NCBI GenBank assembly: GCA_913056285.1 | Contig: CAJXNE010000078.1 | Span: 1 to 9,150 of the forward strand | From: an uncultured Zetaproteobacteria bacterium | GTDB lineage: Bacteria; Pseudomonadota; Zetaproteobacteria; Mariprofundales; Mariprofundaceae | Reading direction: 5' to 3' | DNA length: 9,150 nucleotides | Position numbers and translations under genes: made by a program | In this document: piece after piece, positions 1 through 5,067 of the stretch | Position numbering within the stretch: position 1 is the first letter of the stretch | Layout of the letters: each line of letters starts with the position of its first letter | The notes under the pieces: generated by a model | The model's input: only the letters and a program-made list of their open reading frames with translations | Databases searched by the model: none | What the model was told of the DNA's origin: nothing

Positions 1-754
1 GGCTACTAAATACATAATCTTTTTCAAATAGCAGGTGATCGCCTTGATCCGATAAAACACCTTCTTCAATTAATCTATTTCTAAACAATCTGGACCCATG
101 CTTGTTAAATGCAGGGGCAACTTTCTTTGCTGCTTTTGATCCGGAAAAGACAACAAACCCATCGGTGACAGGTTGACCACATGCATCTGCTTCTCTCGCT
201 GCCTTGATAAATACATTTTCTGTTTTCTTTGTACCTGGTTCATCCTGAATAATTTGATCGAACACCTTATGCCCAAGAGTATTGGTGATCATTTTTGCAT
301 TGAACAAAAACTCCTCCAGTTCCGCTTTATCCGCCTCAGATACGCGAGACTGTGTCGGGGTTGTTTTGTTGATTACCTCATATCGGTCAGCGGTAATAGC
401 AATTTCATAAAACCTGTTTTCCAGATATTTAATCTTGGCCTTGTTCAGGGTTTCATCCTTTGAAAAGAACGCAATCACTTCATTCCAAAAGTCTTTCCCA
501 CCCAAATGCTGTTTCAATCGCTCAAACAGGTTTTCTGCCTCACCAATATATATCCTGGCTTTTTCATCCGGCGAATCGCTTTTGCCCAAAAGAAAATAGA
601 CACCGGTGGAAGCCAGATCACTTCTGTCCTTACTTTCGGATAGAAGTGTCCGGGGAATTTTATATGCCTTGCCCGACCAGTTCGAAAGTTCGCATGCCCA
701 CCGACCATTAGCCGTACCATCCATCAGAAACAACTCTATTTTTTTGGCAAACAT
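1..754 (-). CDS. GIY-YIG nuclease family protein with DUF4357-like C-terminus (3' end outside window)
   Basis: The reading frame is open from an ATG at 754 to the left edge (251 codons seen, no stop), so the C-terminus is missing. The start is preceded by TAGGAG five bases upstream. The GIY-YIG fold is suggested by GVYFLLG at residues 51-57, RIYIG at 67-71, an Arg at 79 in the FERLKQH helix, and a Glu at 112 in KYLENRFYE, the usual metal-binding position. The last ~60 residues (GFVVFSGSKAAKK, then SRLFRNRLIEEGVL and LLFEKDYVFSS) resemble the DUF4357 domain often fused to GIY-YIG nucleases. Such proteins are commonly found in defence and restriction-modification neighbourhoods. This fits the AlbA_2 gene and probable hsdR fragment elsewhere in the window. 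The actual substrate is unknown. The start lies 16 bases past the stop of the cobO remnant. Confidence 0.82.
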   Translation of the reverse strand, partial: MFAKKIELFLMDGTANGRWACELSNWSGKAYKIPRTLLSESKDRSDLASTGVYFLLGKSDSPDEKARIYIGEAENLFERLKQHLGGKDFWNEVIAFFSKDETLNKAKIKYLENRFYEIAITADRYEVINKTTPTQSRVSEADKAELEEFLFNAKMITNTLGHKVFDQIIQDEPGTKKTENVFIKAAREADACGQPVTDGFVVFSGSKAAKKVAPAFNKHGSRLFRNRLIEEGVLSDQGDHLLFEKDYVFSS

Positions 755-770
755 GGCCACTCCTATACTG

Positions 771-951
771 TCAAAACTCTATACCTTGCGTAGCAGATAT
801 CCCGGCTTCAAAGGCGTGTTTGATCATACGCATTTCAGTGACGGTATCGGCAACTTCGACCACCGCTTTCGGCGCGCCACGGCCAGTCAGAATCAGGTGC
901 ATCCAAGCCGGTTTCTCTTCGCGAATGAAAGTGGCGATTTCCTCGCCCGTC
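771..951 (-). pseudogene. Second, truncated copy of the cobO 3' end
   Basis: On the minus strand this segment encodes the last ~59 residues of a corrinoid adenosyltransferase, including LILTGRGAP, ADTVTEMRMIKHAFEAG and the GIEF terminus with its TGA stop at 773-771. It aligns without gaps to 4531-4711, the 3' end of the intact cobO. I counted 18 mismatches in the first 170 bases (about 89% identity). Only four of 59 residues differ (S/T, A/T, E/A, T/S), so most changes are silent. Upstream the similarity stops abruptly near 951, and an in-frame TAG lies at 954-952. The P-loop half of the gene is absent, so no functional enzyme can be made. It is a tail left by recombination or insertion. The bias to silent changes suggests the copy diverged as a working gene before truncation. 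Confidence 0.85.
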
Positions 952-981
952 TAAGTAATCAAACGTTTATCGCTCGTTCGA

Positions 982-1068
982 TTAGGAACATTCCAGCAGA
1001 GATGCAATCAGTTCAGAGGGGTCGGGGCCTTGGAAAGCTCCGGCAGGATTTCGAGATCCTTGCCACTT
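982..1068 (-). pseudogene. Second, frameshifted copy of the cbiX 3' end
   Basis: The stretch 992-1014 is a 23-base exact match to 1720-1742 within the 3' end of the intact cbiX-like gene. Similarity continues with mismatches to about 1068 (for example the shared GAAATCCTGCCGG on the minus strand). Read in the cbiX frame it gives GKDLEILPELSKAP, against GEDIEILPVLSQST in the intact protein. It then loses one base relative to cbiX and falls out of frame. The ancestral end would have read IASLLECS and a stop at 984-982 rather than IASLLD. Only about 28 codons remain. It directly abuts the stop codon of higA (1075-1073), so it looks like flanking DNA of the higBA insertion or rearrangement. Confidence 0.7.
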
Positions 1069-1072
1069 CGCA

Positions 1073-1366
1073 TCAGGCATGGGCGGCTTGCGCCAGTGGA
1101 ATTTTTGGGCGCTGTTTCTGCTCCGCATGCCACAAATCATAGGCCACCTGCATGTTCAACCACGATTCGGGCGTATTATCCAGCCAGGCGGCAAGGCGTA
1201 GCGCCATATCCGGGCTGATGCCAGCCTTGCCATTGATGATGCGGGAAAGCGTCACACGAGTCACGCCAAGTTGACCGGCTGCTTTGGTCACGCTCATACC
1301 AAGCTCCGGTAGCACATCTTCCCTTAATATTTCACCGGGATGCGGCGGATTGAACATTCTACTCAT
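1073..1366 (-). CDS. higA: HigA-family antitoxin, XRE helix-turn-helix
   Basis: This 97-residue protein is the antidote and DNA-binding repressor of the HigBA module. The N-terminus MFNPPHPGEILREDVLPELGM is the family hallmark. A helix-turn-helix follows at about residues 25-48 (SVTKAAGQLGVTRVTLSRIINGKAGIS), then the ALRLAAWLDNTPESWLNMQ helix typical of HigA/VapI antitoxins. AGGAGG, lying inside and just after the higB stop codon, sits five bases before the ATG, so translation is probably coupled to higB. As in other hig loci, the toxin gene comes first. The last dozen residues (RPKIPLAQAAHA) look less conserved and end exactly where the cbiX remnant begins. The C-terminus may therefore have been reshaped by the insertion event. 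Expected role: bind HigB and repress the shared promoter at 1690-1662. Confidence 0.93.
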   Translation of the reverse strand: MSRMFNPPHPGEILREDVLPELGMSVTKAAGQLGVTRVTLSRIINGKAGISPDMALRLAAWLDNTPESWLNMQVAYDLWHAEQKQRPKIPLAQAAHA

Positions 1367-1371
1367 AGCAA

Positions 1372-1377
1372 CCTCCT
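1372..1377 (-). promoter_or_regulatory. Ribosome binding site of higA inside the higB stop
   Basis: The minus strand reads TAGGAGGTTGCTATG. The stop of higB (TAG) supplies the first bases of an AGGAGG Shine-Dalgarno sequence five bases from the higA ATG. This is the strongest ribosome binding site in the module and suggests coupled synthesis with antitoxin in excess. Confidence 0.8.
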
Positions 1378-1654
1378 AATGATAATCCTGATAATCGACA
1401 AACACGGCATCCAAGCCCTCAAAAGTAAACGTCAGCCGCCAATTTCCATCCACCCAAACAGCCCAATAACCAGCCAAAGAGCCTTTCAGTGGATGCAGCT
1501 TCCACCCGGGGATATCCATATCTTCCGCCTGAACCGATGCATCCAGTCTTGCTAGTTGCCGACGTAATTTGGCGGCATGTTTTGCCTGAATTCCGGCCTT
1601 GCTTCCACTCAGGAAGAATTTCTCAATGCCTTTGTGGCGAAAACTTCGTATCAC
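1376..1654 (-). CDS. higB: HigB-family toxin, RelE-like mRNA interferase
   Basis: Using the GTG at 1654 the protein has 92 residues, the usual HigB length, and begins with the family's typical (M/V)IRSFRHKG. Further matches are KFFLSGSKAGIQAKHAAKLRRQLARLD (residues 13-38), DMDIPGWKLHPLKG (45-58), GNWRLTFTF (70-78) and the DYQDYH terminus. In this family the toxin cleaves mRNA associated with the ribosome. An open frame continues upstream to 1735, but that part covers the promoter and the tail of cbiX and has no family similarity, so the longer start is rejected. No Shine-Dalgarno is visible before the GTG. The start lies seven bases after a good -10 box, so the message may be leaderless. It forms an operon with higA, with nine bases between stop and start. 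Confidence 0.92.
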   Translation of the reverse strand: MIRSFRHKGIEKFFLSGSKAGIQAKHAAKLRRQLARLDASVQAEDMDIPGWKLHPLKGSLAGYWAVWVDGNWRLTFTFEGLDAVFVDYQDYH

Positions 1655-1661
1655 ACGAGTG

Positions 1662-1690
1662 ATTGTATAGTGTGAATATACACTTGTCAA
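1662..1690 (-). promoter_or_regulatory. higBA promoter, TTGACA-17-TACAAT
   Basis: On the minus strand a perfect -35 box TTGACA (1690-1685) is separated by 17 bases from TACAAT (1667-1662), which matches five of six -10 positions. Transcription would begin about at the GTG start of higB (1654), giving little or no 5' leader. The promoter lies just downstream of the cbiX stop, so the module has its own promoter. Confidence 0.72.
1664..1684. promoter_or_regulatory. Palindromic operator, probable HigA site
   Basis: Two overlapping inverted repeats cover the spacer and -10 box. One is TGTATA-N7-TATACA (1664-1682); the other, read on the minus strand, is AGTGT-N6-ACACT (1684-1669). Toxin-antitoxin operons of this family are autorepressed by HigA alone or with HigB at palindromes over the promoter. 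Assignment to HigA rests on position and symmetry. Confidence 0.55.
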
Positions 1691-1715
1691 ACGCATGAAG
1701 GTGGAACTGCGAAAT

Positions 1716-2324
1716 TTAATCCAGCAGAGATGCAATCAGTTCGGGGAATCCGGTAGATTGGGAAAGCACCGGCAGGATTTCTATATCTTCGCCTTTGGCC
1801 TGAGCGGTCATTTCATCCAAGCTCTTACCGTTAAATAGTAGCATCGGCTGGAGCTTGATGGGCGATACGCCATCCTCTCGCCAAAGATCGAGAACCGAGG
1901 CGACCGTGGGTTCGCCATGCAGTGCACCATGCGCCACCAGCGTGCAGCGGTTAATGCGTGCGTGCAGGGCGGCGTATAATGCCTCGAATCCGGCATAACG
2001 ATATAGCCCGAACAGCACTTTGACCCTGCGAGTTTCCGCCGTCACACGATCATAAGCAAACTCGGCCATCGCATCGGCATGGGCCGCCAGCGACGGCAGC
2101 AATATCGCCCCGGATTTTTCGGCAAGTGCAGGCGCATCCACAGAACCATGTTGACCATGCCCGAGAAACAGCGGCAGCACCCTGGCCCCTTTGGGCAGGG
2201 TATCGTCGGACAAAAATGCCGCCCCCACCTCCTTGCCCAGCAGAACGGACACCTTCTCCGCCAGTTCCCGCACCTCGCAGGCATGCCGCGCATCACTCGA
2301 TCCGTGCGCTAACAGAATATTCAT
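1716..2324 (-). CDS. CbiX-like sirohydrochlorin cobalto/ferrochelatase
   Basis: From the ATG at 2324 the protein has 202 residues beginning MNILLAHGSSDARH. The CbiX/SirB family inserts Co2+ or Fe2+ into sirohydrochlorin using histidines in HG motifs. Here these appear as AHGSS at 6-10 (His7), LFLGHGQHG at 52-60 (His56, His59) and AHGALHG at 131-137. The two halves look like a duplicated fold, each opening with a strand followed by HG. LPLFLGHGQHGSVDAP corresponds to the family's usual LPLFL(A/G)xGxHxxxDIP. A longer start at 2369 would add 15 residues from the preceding remnant and lacks family similarity. The start lies one base after the stop of the AlbA_2 remnant; GGAAAAG is a weak ribosome binding site. 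The neighbouring corrinoid genes support a cobalt role, but sequence does not separate cobalt from iron, and the protein is divergent. Confidence 0.75.
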   Translation of the reverse strand: MNILLAHGSSDARHACEVRELAEKVSVLLGKEVGAAFLSDDTLPKGARVLPLFLGHGQHGSVDAPALAEKSGAILLPSLAAHADAMAEFAYDRVTAETRRVKVLFGLYRYAGFEALYAALHARINRCTLVAHGALHGEPTVASVLDLWREDGVSPIKLQPMLLFNGKSLDEMTAQAKGEDIEILPVLSQSTGFPELIASLLD

Positions 2325-2325
2325 A

Positions 2326-2640
2326 TTACTTTTCCAGCACTTGCCAGTGGCCACCTCTGGCCGGGCCAATACGCTTCAGTTTTCCTGTTTCTCGCAGCTT
2401 CCTGATTGCACGCTCAACTGCACTTTCAGATTTATTCATTCGGCTGGCGAGTTCAGGTACGCTCAGGGTTGAGTCTTGTATCAACGCGGCCGGAATCATG
2501 TCCGGCGTTTTCCCTGAGAATTTCACCCGGAAACCCGAATCGTCATATCGCAACTCCGTTGCTGGCAAAACATATTCACTGCATGCCTTCACCATCACAT
2601 CAACTCCACGCCCCCATGATTCAATCAAGCCGTAACCGTG
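2326..2640 (-). pseudogene. C-terminal remnant of a second AlbA_2/HATPase_c_4-type protein
   Basis: The frame encodes GYGLIESWGRGVDVMVKAC, the motif that ends the HATPase_c_4-like domain of AlbA_2-type regulator or RecG-related proteins. The intact neighbour has VEQLGSGIPRI at the same place. A winged-helix-like tail follows: SVPELASRMNKSESAVERAIRKLRETGKLKRIGP, then GGHWQVL. A short ORF of 100 codons could start at the ATG at 2628, but the N-terminal AlbA_2 domain and most of the ATPase-like domain are missing. Upstream it joins the truncated restriction-subunit ORF at about 2630-2640, where the exact breakpoint cannot be fixed by eye. Its stop (2328-2326) is one base from the cbiX ATG. If transcribed, it would couple to cbiX translation. 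Confidence 0.72.
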
Positions 2641-2720
2641 TTCGCGTACACTTCCTGATAACCCAAGCTGTCCCTGAAAAAAGGAATGAGGAACTTATCT
2701 TGCAGGTGCAATTTATTCAT
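2625..2720 (-). pseudogene. 5' fragment of a type I restriction R-subunit-like gene
   Basis: Five bases after the stop of the AlbA_2 gene an ATG at 2720 opens a 31-codon ORF containing NKLHLQDKFLIPFFRDSLGY and then QEVYANTVT. This resembles from memory the N-terminus of a group of type I restriction R subunits (HLQDKFLIPFF...LGY). A full R subunit is close to 1000 residues; here the frame stops at 2627-2625, inside the AlbA_2-type remnant. AAGGGA lies eight bases before the ATG, a plausible ribosome binding site. AlbA_2-type genes are frequent companions of type I restriction loci, which supports the reading. The match is short, so the identification is moderate. Everything downstream of about codon 29 appears to have been lost by deletion. 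Confidence 0.5.
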
Positions 2721-2725
2721 GAGCG

Positions 2726-4072
2726 TTATCCCTTCCCTTTATTGCTTGTCACGTATTTTTGATTTGGGCTTTTCGGTTTATCTGGGATCGTCGCTAGAAG
2801 CTGCTCTGATTCAAGAAGCGGCTGTAAAATATTATAGAGGAAATAAGGGCGATGTTTTAATTTCAAATACTCCATCATCTCTTTTGTTGAGCGAGGTGCC
2901 TTGCAAAATATCAATAGTTTTTCAGCTTGTTCGGTAGCTTGTTCGGTAGCTTGTTCGGTAGCTTGTTCGGTAGCTTGTTCGGTAGCTCCATCAAACCCAT
3001 CAGCATAAGGAATCACCAGGCGAATAAAGTTCGGCGTAAAATGATAAATCGTCTGTGGATAGTTAGCTAAAATGCGAGGGATGCCTGAACCCAATTGCTC
3101 AACCATATCCAAATCCCTGAACACTCGCATAAGCTCTTTATTTTGCGGCACAGAATAGCCCATAAAGAAATCGCTCTCGCTTAACCCTCGTGGGATACCA
3201 CCTGCCGAAGTGATTTCCAACCGATCTAGGAATAGTTCAAATTTAGGAGGCACTTCATTGCTGTAATCGTTGTGGATAATGGCATTAATTACCGCTTCAT
3301 GCAGGGCTTCCTGATTAAGAAGTTTACGCTCCAACCGCTTTTCATAGGTTATTTTCGCAAAGGTGCGGTTCTCAATTTTCAGCTTTTCCAGCACCGCTTT
3401 GGTGGCTTTAACGATGGAGCAATAACCATACTCCTCATTTTCAATCAACCTCACCCGATCTGTGCCAGCATACTTGGCAACCTTCATGGATAATCCATTG
3501 ATGTCCGATAACAAATAAGCCGCATAGTTATACGCCCCATCTTCTGTGAGCAATTCAAGATTGCGTGCAAATTGTTCATTAAGTTTTAACGAGGTTTCAC
3601 TGTAATAAATTTTAAGCTGTTCAAAGCTCAAGTCCTGCTTGCGAGATTTAATCGTTCCAATGGAATTTCGCACTCTGCGAGAAAACAAGTCCTCAATCAT
3701 ACGCTGCGGCATTGGCTCAGAAGCACTGCCCACACGGATAAAACAACCTTGTTCGGTCATGCCTTTTCGTTTCAGGTGATAAGGCTTTTCCAAACCACTG
3801 GCAACGGTGATTTTGATAACCTCTTTTCCATCAACCTGTTCCAGAACCACATCAAACAGCCCCATTGTGGAAGGGCTAATCTTGTCCCTAATGCGGTTCT
3901 TTATTTTAAGCTGGGTCTCATCACATTCAGACACACCGACCGCCACTCCAACTTTATCAACGCCAATATAAATCACACCACCATCACGGTAATTCAGGAA
4001 TGCCACAACCTCCTTTTCAAGGTCATCGGTCAGTTCCTGTTTATATTCGATACGGTTGGATTCAGTTTTCAT
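2726..4072 (-). CDS. AlbA_2 / HATPase_c_4-type putative DNA-binding regulator
   Basis: The protein is 448 residues and appears complete. Residues about 5-125 form an AlbA_2 (divergent AAA_4/Schlafen-like) domain, with ESNRIEYKQEL near the start and AFLNYRDGGVIYIGVDKVGVAVGV at 24-47. Residues about 250-355 match the HATPase_c_4-like region, with EALHEAVINAIIHNDY, GGIPRGLS and VEQLGSGIPRILANY. A linker of five ATEQ units (363-382) leads to a C-terminal segment with STKEMMEYLKLKHRPYF, probably a winged helix. Such proteins are often annotated as transcriptional regulators or ATP-dependent DNA helicase-related and sit in restriction-modification or defence loci. Biochemical function is mostly unproven. 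Its ATG overlaps the stop of a 34-codon ORF (ATGA), and a probable hsdR fragment starts five bases after its stop. It therefore looks like the surviving member of a broken operon. Confidence 0.85.
   Translation of the reverse strand: MKTESNRIEYKQELTDDLEKEVVAFLNYRDGGVIYIGVDKVGVAVGVSECDETQLKIKNRIRDKISPSTMGLFDVVLEQVDGKEVIKITVASGLEKPYHLKRKGMTEQGCFIRVGSASEPMPQRMIEDLFSRRVRNSIGTIKSRKQDLSFEQLKIYYSETSLKLNEQFARNLELLTEDGAYNYAAYLLSDINGLSMKVAKYAGTDRVRLIENEEYGYCSIVKATKAVLEKLKIENRTFAKITYEKRLERKLLNQEALHEAVINAIIHNDYSNEVPPKFELFLDRLEITSAGGIPRGLSESDFFMGYSVPQNKELMRVFRDLDMVEQLGSGIPRILANYPQTIYHFTPNFIRLVIPYADGFDGATEQATEQATEQATEQATEQAEKLLIFCKAPRSTKEMMEYLKLKHRPYFLYNILQPLLESEQLLATIPDKPKSPNQKYVTSNKGKG
2925..2984 (-). 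repeat. Five exact tandem copies of a 12-bp unit encoding ATEQ
   Basis: The plus-strand unit GCTTGTTCGGTA is repeated five times without a mismatch. On the minus strand it encodes Ala-Thr-Glu-Gln five times inside the AlbA_2-type protein. Because the unit is a multiple of three, slippage would change linker length in four-residue steps without breaking the frame. Similar TEQ repeats (TEQVTEQV) occur in this family between the ATPase-like domain and the winged-helix tail. Confidence 0.97.
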
Positions 4073-4173
4073 AGACTAATCATCCCCCAACGCATCAAAT
4101 GTTTCGGTTTGTTTTTTGTGCCTTTGCTATCAAGCCAAACCCACACATCTTTAGCAAGGCTGAATTTATACAC
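4069..4173 (-). CDS. Possible 34-residue ORF overlapping the AlbA_2 gene
   Basis: A GTG at 4173 opens a short ORF starting VYKFSLAKDVWVWLDSKG and ending HLMRWGMISL. Its TGA stop overlaps the ATG of the AlbA_2-type gene (ATGA). GAGGTGGAGG lies seven bases before the GTG, an unusually good ribosome binding site, while the AlbA_2 gene itself has only a poor, distant GGGGGA. This suggests translational coupling. I do not recognise the protein. In the frame upstream, an in-frame TAA lies seven codons before the GTG, so it is not the visible tail of a longer gene. It may be a small accessory gene, a coupling peptide or a remnant of something deleted. Confidence 0.45.
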   Translation of the reverse strand: MYKFSLAKDVWVWLDSKGTKNKPKHLMRWGMISL

Positions 4174-4204
4174 TAAGTTTCCTCCACCTCTTTAACTTTG
4201 TGAT

Positions 4205-4232
4205 AGCATAGCGGAGATAATGAAATAGTAAA
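4205..4232 (-). promoter_or_regulatory. Weak candidate promoter for the 34-codon ORF and AlbA_2 gene
   Basis: On the minus strand TTTACT (4232-4227) and TATGCT (4210-4205) are separated by 16 bases, each matching four of six consensus positions. The spacing and location, about 30 bases upstream of the GTG at 4173, are suitable, but such matches occur by chance in A+T-rich DNA. Confidence 0.25.
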
Positions 4233-4325
4233 TTCTTAGTCTTTTCAGGCCAGATACCGTGGTAACAGTAGTAAGTTTGGCTTTGTCACACCATCTTACT
4301 CAGCCTGGTTTACGCATATATCACT

Positions 4326-4345
4326 TGTCGGCTATATCGCCGACA
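4326..4345. repeat. Short perfect inverted repeat, TGTCGGC-N6-GCCGACA
   Basis: Seven base pairs of perfect stem enclose a six-base loop (TATATC). No run of T follows on either strand, so it does not read as an intrinsic terminator. It could be a protein binding site, part of an element end, or chance. Confidence 0.5.
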
Positions 4346-4359
4346 CAGCTCCCGAAACA

Positions 4360-4485
4360 TGGACACCCTTCATCCACGGTGAATGAAATTATCTGAGCTC
4401 TCCAACGGCGTCGCCGAGCTGAAGGGAGCGCAGGGATATTGTTTCGCGGATTTTCATCAGTCTACTCACTGTCGAATGGTGTCCA
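4360..4485. mobile_element. 126-bp block with IS-like terminal inverted repeats, possible MITE or IS remnant
   Basis: The left end reads TGGACACCCTTC and the right end, on the opposite strand, TGGACACCATTC, a match of 11 of 12 bases beginning with TG and ending with CA like many insertion sequences. No transposase is encoded in the 126 bases and no target-site duplication was seen (flanks ACA and TAT). It could be a non-autonomous element, a collapsed insertion sequence, or coincidence. Confidence 0.33.
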
Positions 4486-4530
4486 TATATGCTGTGCTCC
4501 GATATTGGAAGCATCATACCATTTCACAGA

Positions 4531-5067
4531 TCAGAACTCGATGCCTTGCGTGGCAGTGATACCGGCTTCAAAGGCGTGTTTGATCATACGCATTTCGGTG
4601 ACGGTATCAGCAACTTCGACCACCTCTTTCGGCGCGCCACGGCCAGTCAGAATCAGGTGCATCCAGGCTGGTTTTTCTTCGCGGATGAAGGCGGCAATCT
4701 CCTCTCCCGATATCCAGCCATAACTACTGCAATAATTGATCTCATCAAAGACAATCAGATCGAATTCGTGTGAACGTACCTTCGTCTTGCACAGGTCCCA
4801 GATTTCCCGACTGGTTTTGATATCCTGTTCCGGGTTCTTCGTATCCCAGGTAAAGCCATCGCCCAAGGCATGCCATTCGATATTGTCGAACTGTTTTGCG
4901 GCACGCTCTTCGCCGGTTTTCCATTTCCCCTTGATGAACTGAATCACACATACCTTCATGCCCCAGCCAGCAGCACGAAATGCCACTCCAAAAGCAGAGG
5001 ATGACTTCCCCTTTCCCTCGCCGGTATGCACCAGCACAATCCCTTGCCGTTTATCGCGTGCTTTCAT
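4531..5067 (-). CDS. cobO: Cob(I)yrinic acid a,c-diamide / corrinoid adenosyltransferase (CobO/BtuR type)
   Basis: This enzyme transfers the 5'-deoxyadenosyl group of ATP to Co(I) of corrinoids, the last activation step needed to make the adenosyl coenzyme form after uptake. The 178-residue protein shows the modified P-loop HTGEGKGKSSSAFG at 14-27, QFIKGKWKTGE at 43-53, GFTWDT at 71-76, the Walker B-like DLIVFDEIN at 103-111, LTGRGAP at 140-146, and the diagnostic ADTVTEM with AFEAGI and GIEF at the C-terminus. It is a little shorter than many proteobacterial CobO proteins because only about 15 residues precede the P-loop. GGGGAGGTG lies four to five bases before the ATG. The gene overlaps the end of btuD by 17 bases, so it is co-translated with the transporter, consistent with adenosylating imported corrinoid in the cytoplasm. 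A second, truncated copy of its 3' end lies at 771-951. Confidence 0.96.
   Translation of the reverse strand: MKARDKRQGIVLVHTGEGKGKSSSAFGVAFRAAGWGMKVCVIQFIKGKWKTGEERAAKQFDNIEWHALGDGFTWDTKNPEQDIKTSREIWDLCKTKVRSHEFDLIVFDEINYCSSYGWISGEEIAAFIREEKPAWMHLILTGRGAPKEVVEVADTVTEMRMIKHAFEAGITATQGIEF

Larger units (their letters stand above)
4174..4530. other. Non-coding stretch between cobO and the AlbA_2 island
   Basis: No convincing gene is present in these 357 bases on either strand. The stretch holds a weak candidate promoter near the AlbA_2 side, a short perfect hairpin at 4326-4345, and a block at 4360-4485 bounded by IS-like inverted repeats. No hairpin followed by a T-run was found after cobO on the minus strand, so a classical terminator for the btu-cobO operon is not visible. 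It probably marks the junction between the native operon and accessory DNA. Confidence 0.6.

Noticed and set aside
606..1142. Long plus-strand open frame of 178 codons
   Set aside because: It is antisense to the cobO and cbiX tail remnants, which explain the sequence by clear similarity to intact genes. The plus-strand protein resembles nothing.
1655..1735. Extended start of higB at 1735
   Set aside because: The extra 27 codons overlap the cbiX stop, the promoter and the operator, and are absent from the usual 92-residue HigB proteins.
2344..2351. GCCACTGG on the minus strand just before cbiX, resembling part of a B12-box
   Set aside because: It encodes GGHWQV of the AlbA_2-type remnant, and no other conserved cobalamin riboswitch stems or boxes surround it.
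2126..2635. Plus-strand open frame of 169 codons
   Set aside because: It is antisense to cbiX and the AlbA_2-type remnant, and its Pro/Arg/Ser-rich composition is typical of shadow frames.
2925..2984. Tandem repeat as a CRISPR array or iteron origin
   Set aside because: Units are 12 bp with no spacers and are in frame inside a protein linker known to vary in this family.
4326..4345. Hairpin as a transcription terminator of the btuC-btuD-cobO unit
   Set aside because: The stem is only seven pairs and no U-tract follows on either strand; it also lies almost 200 bases beyond cobO.
4383..4559. Plus-strand ORF starting MKLSELSNGVAELKG
   Set aside because: It runs into the antisense of cobO, has no visible ribosome binding site, and shows no recognisable family; it is probably chance.
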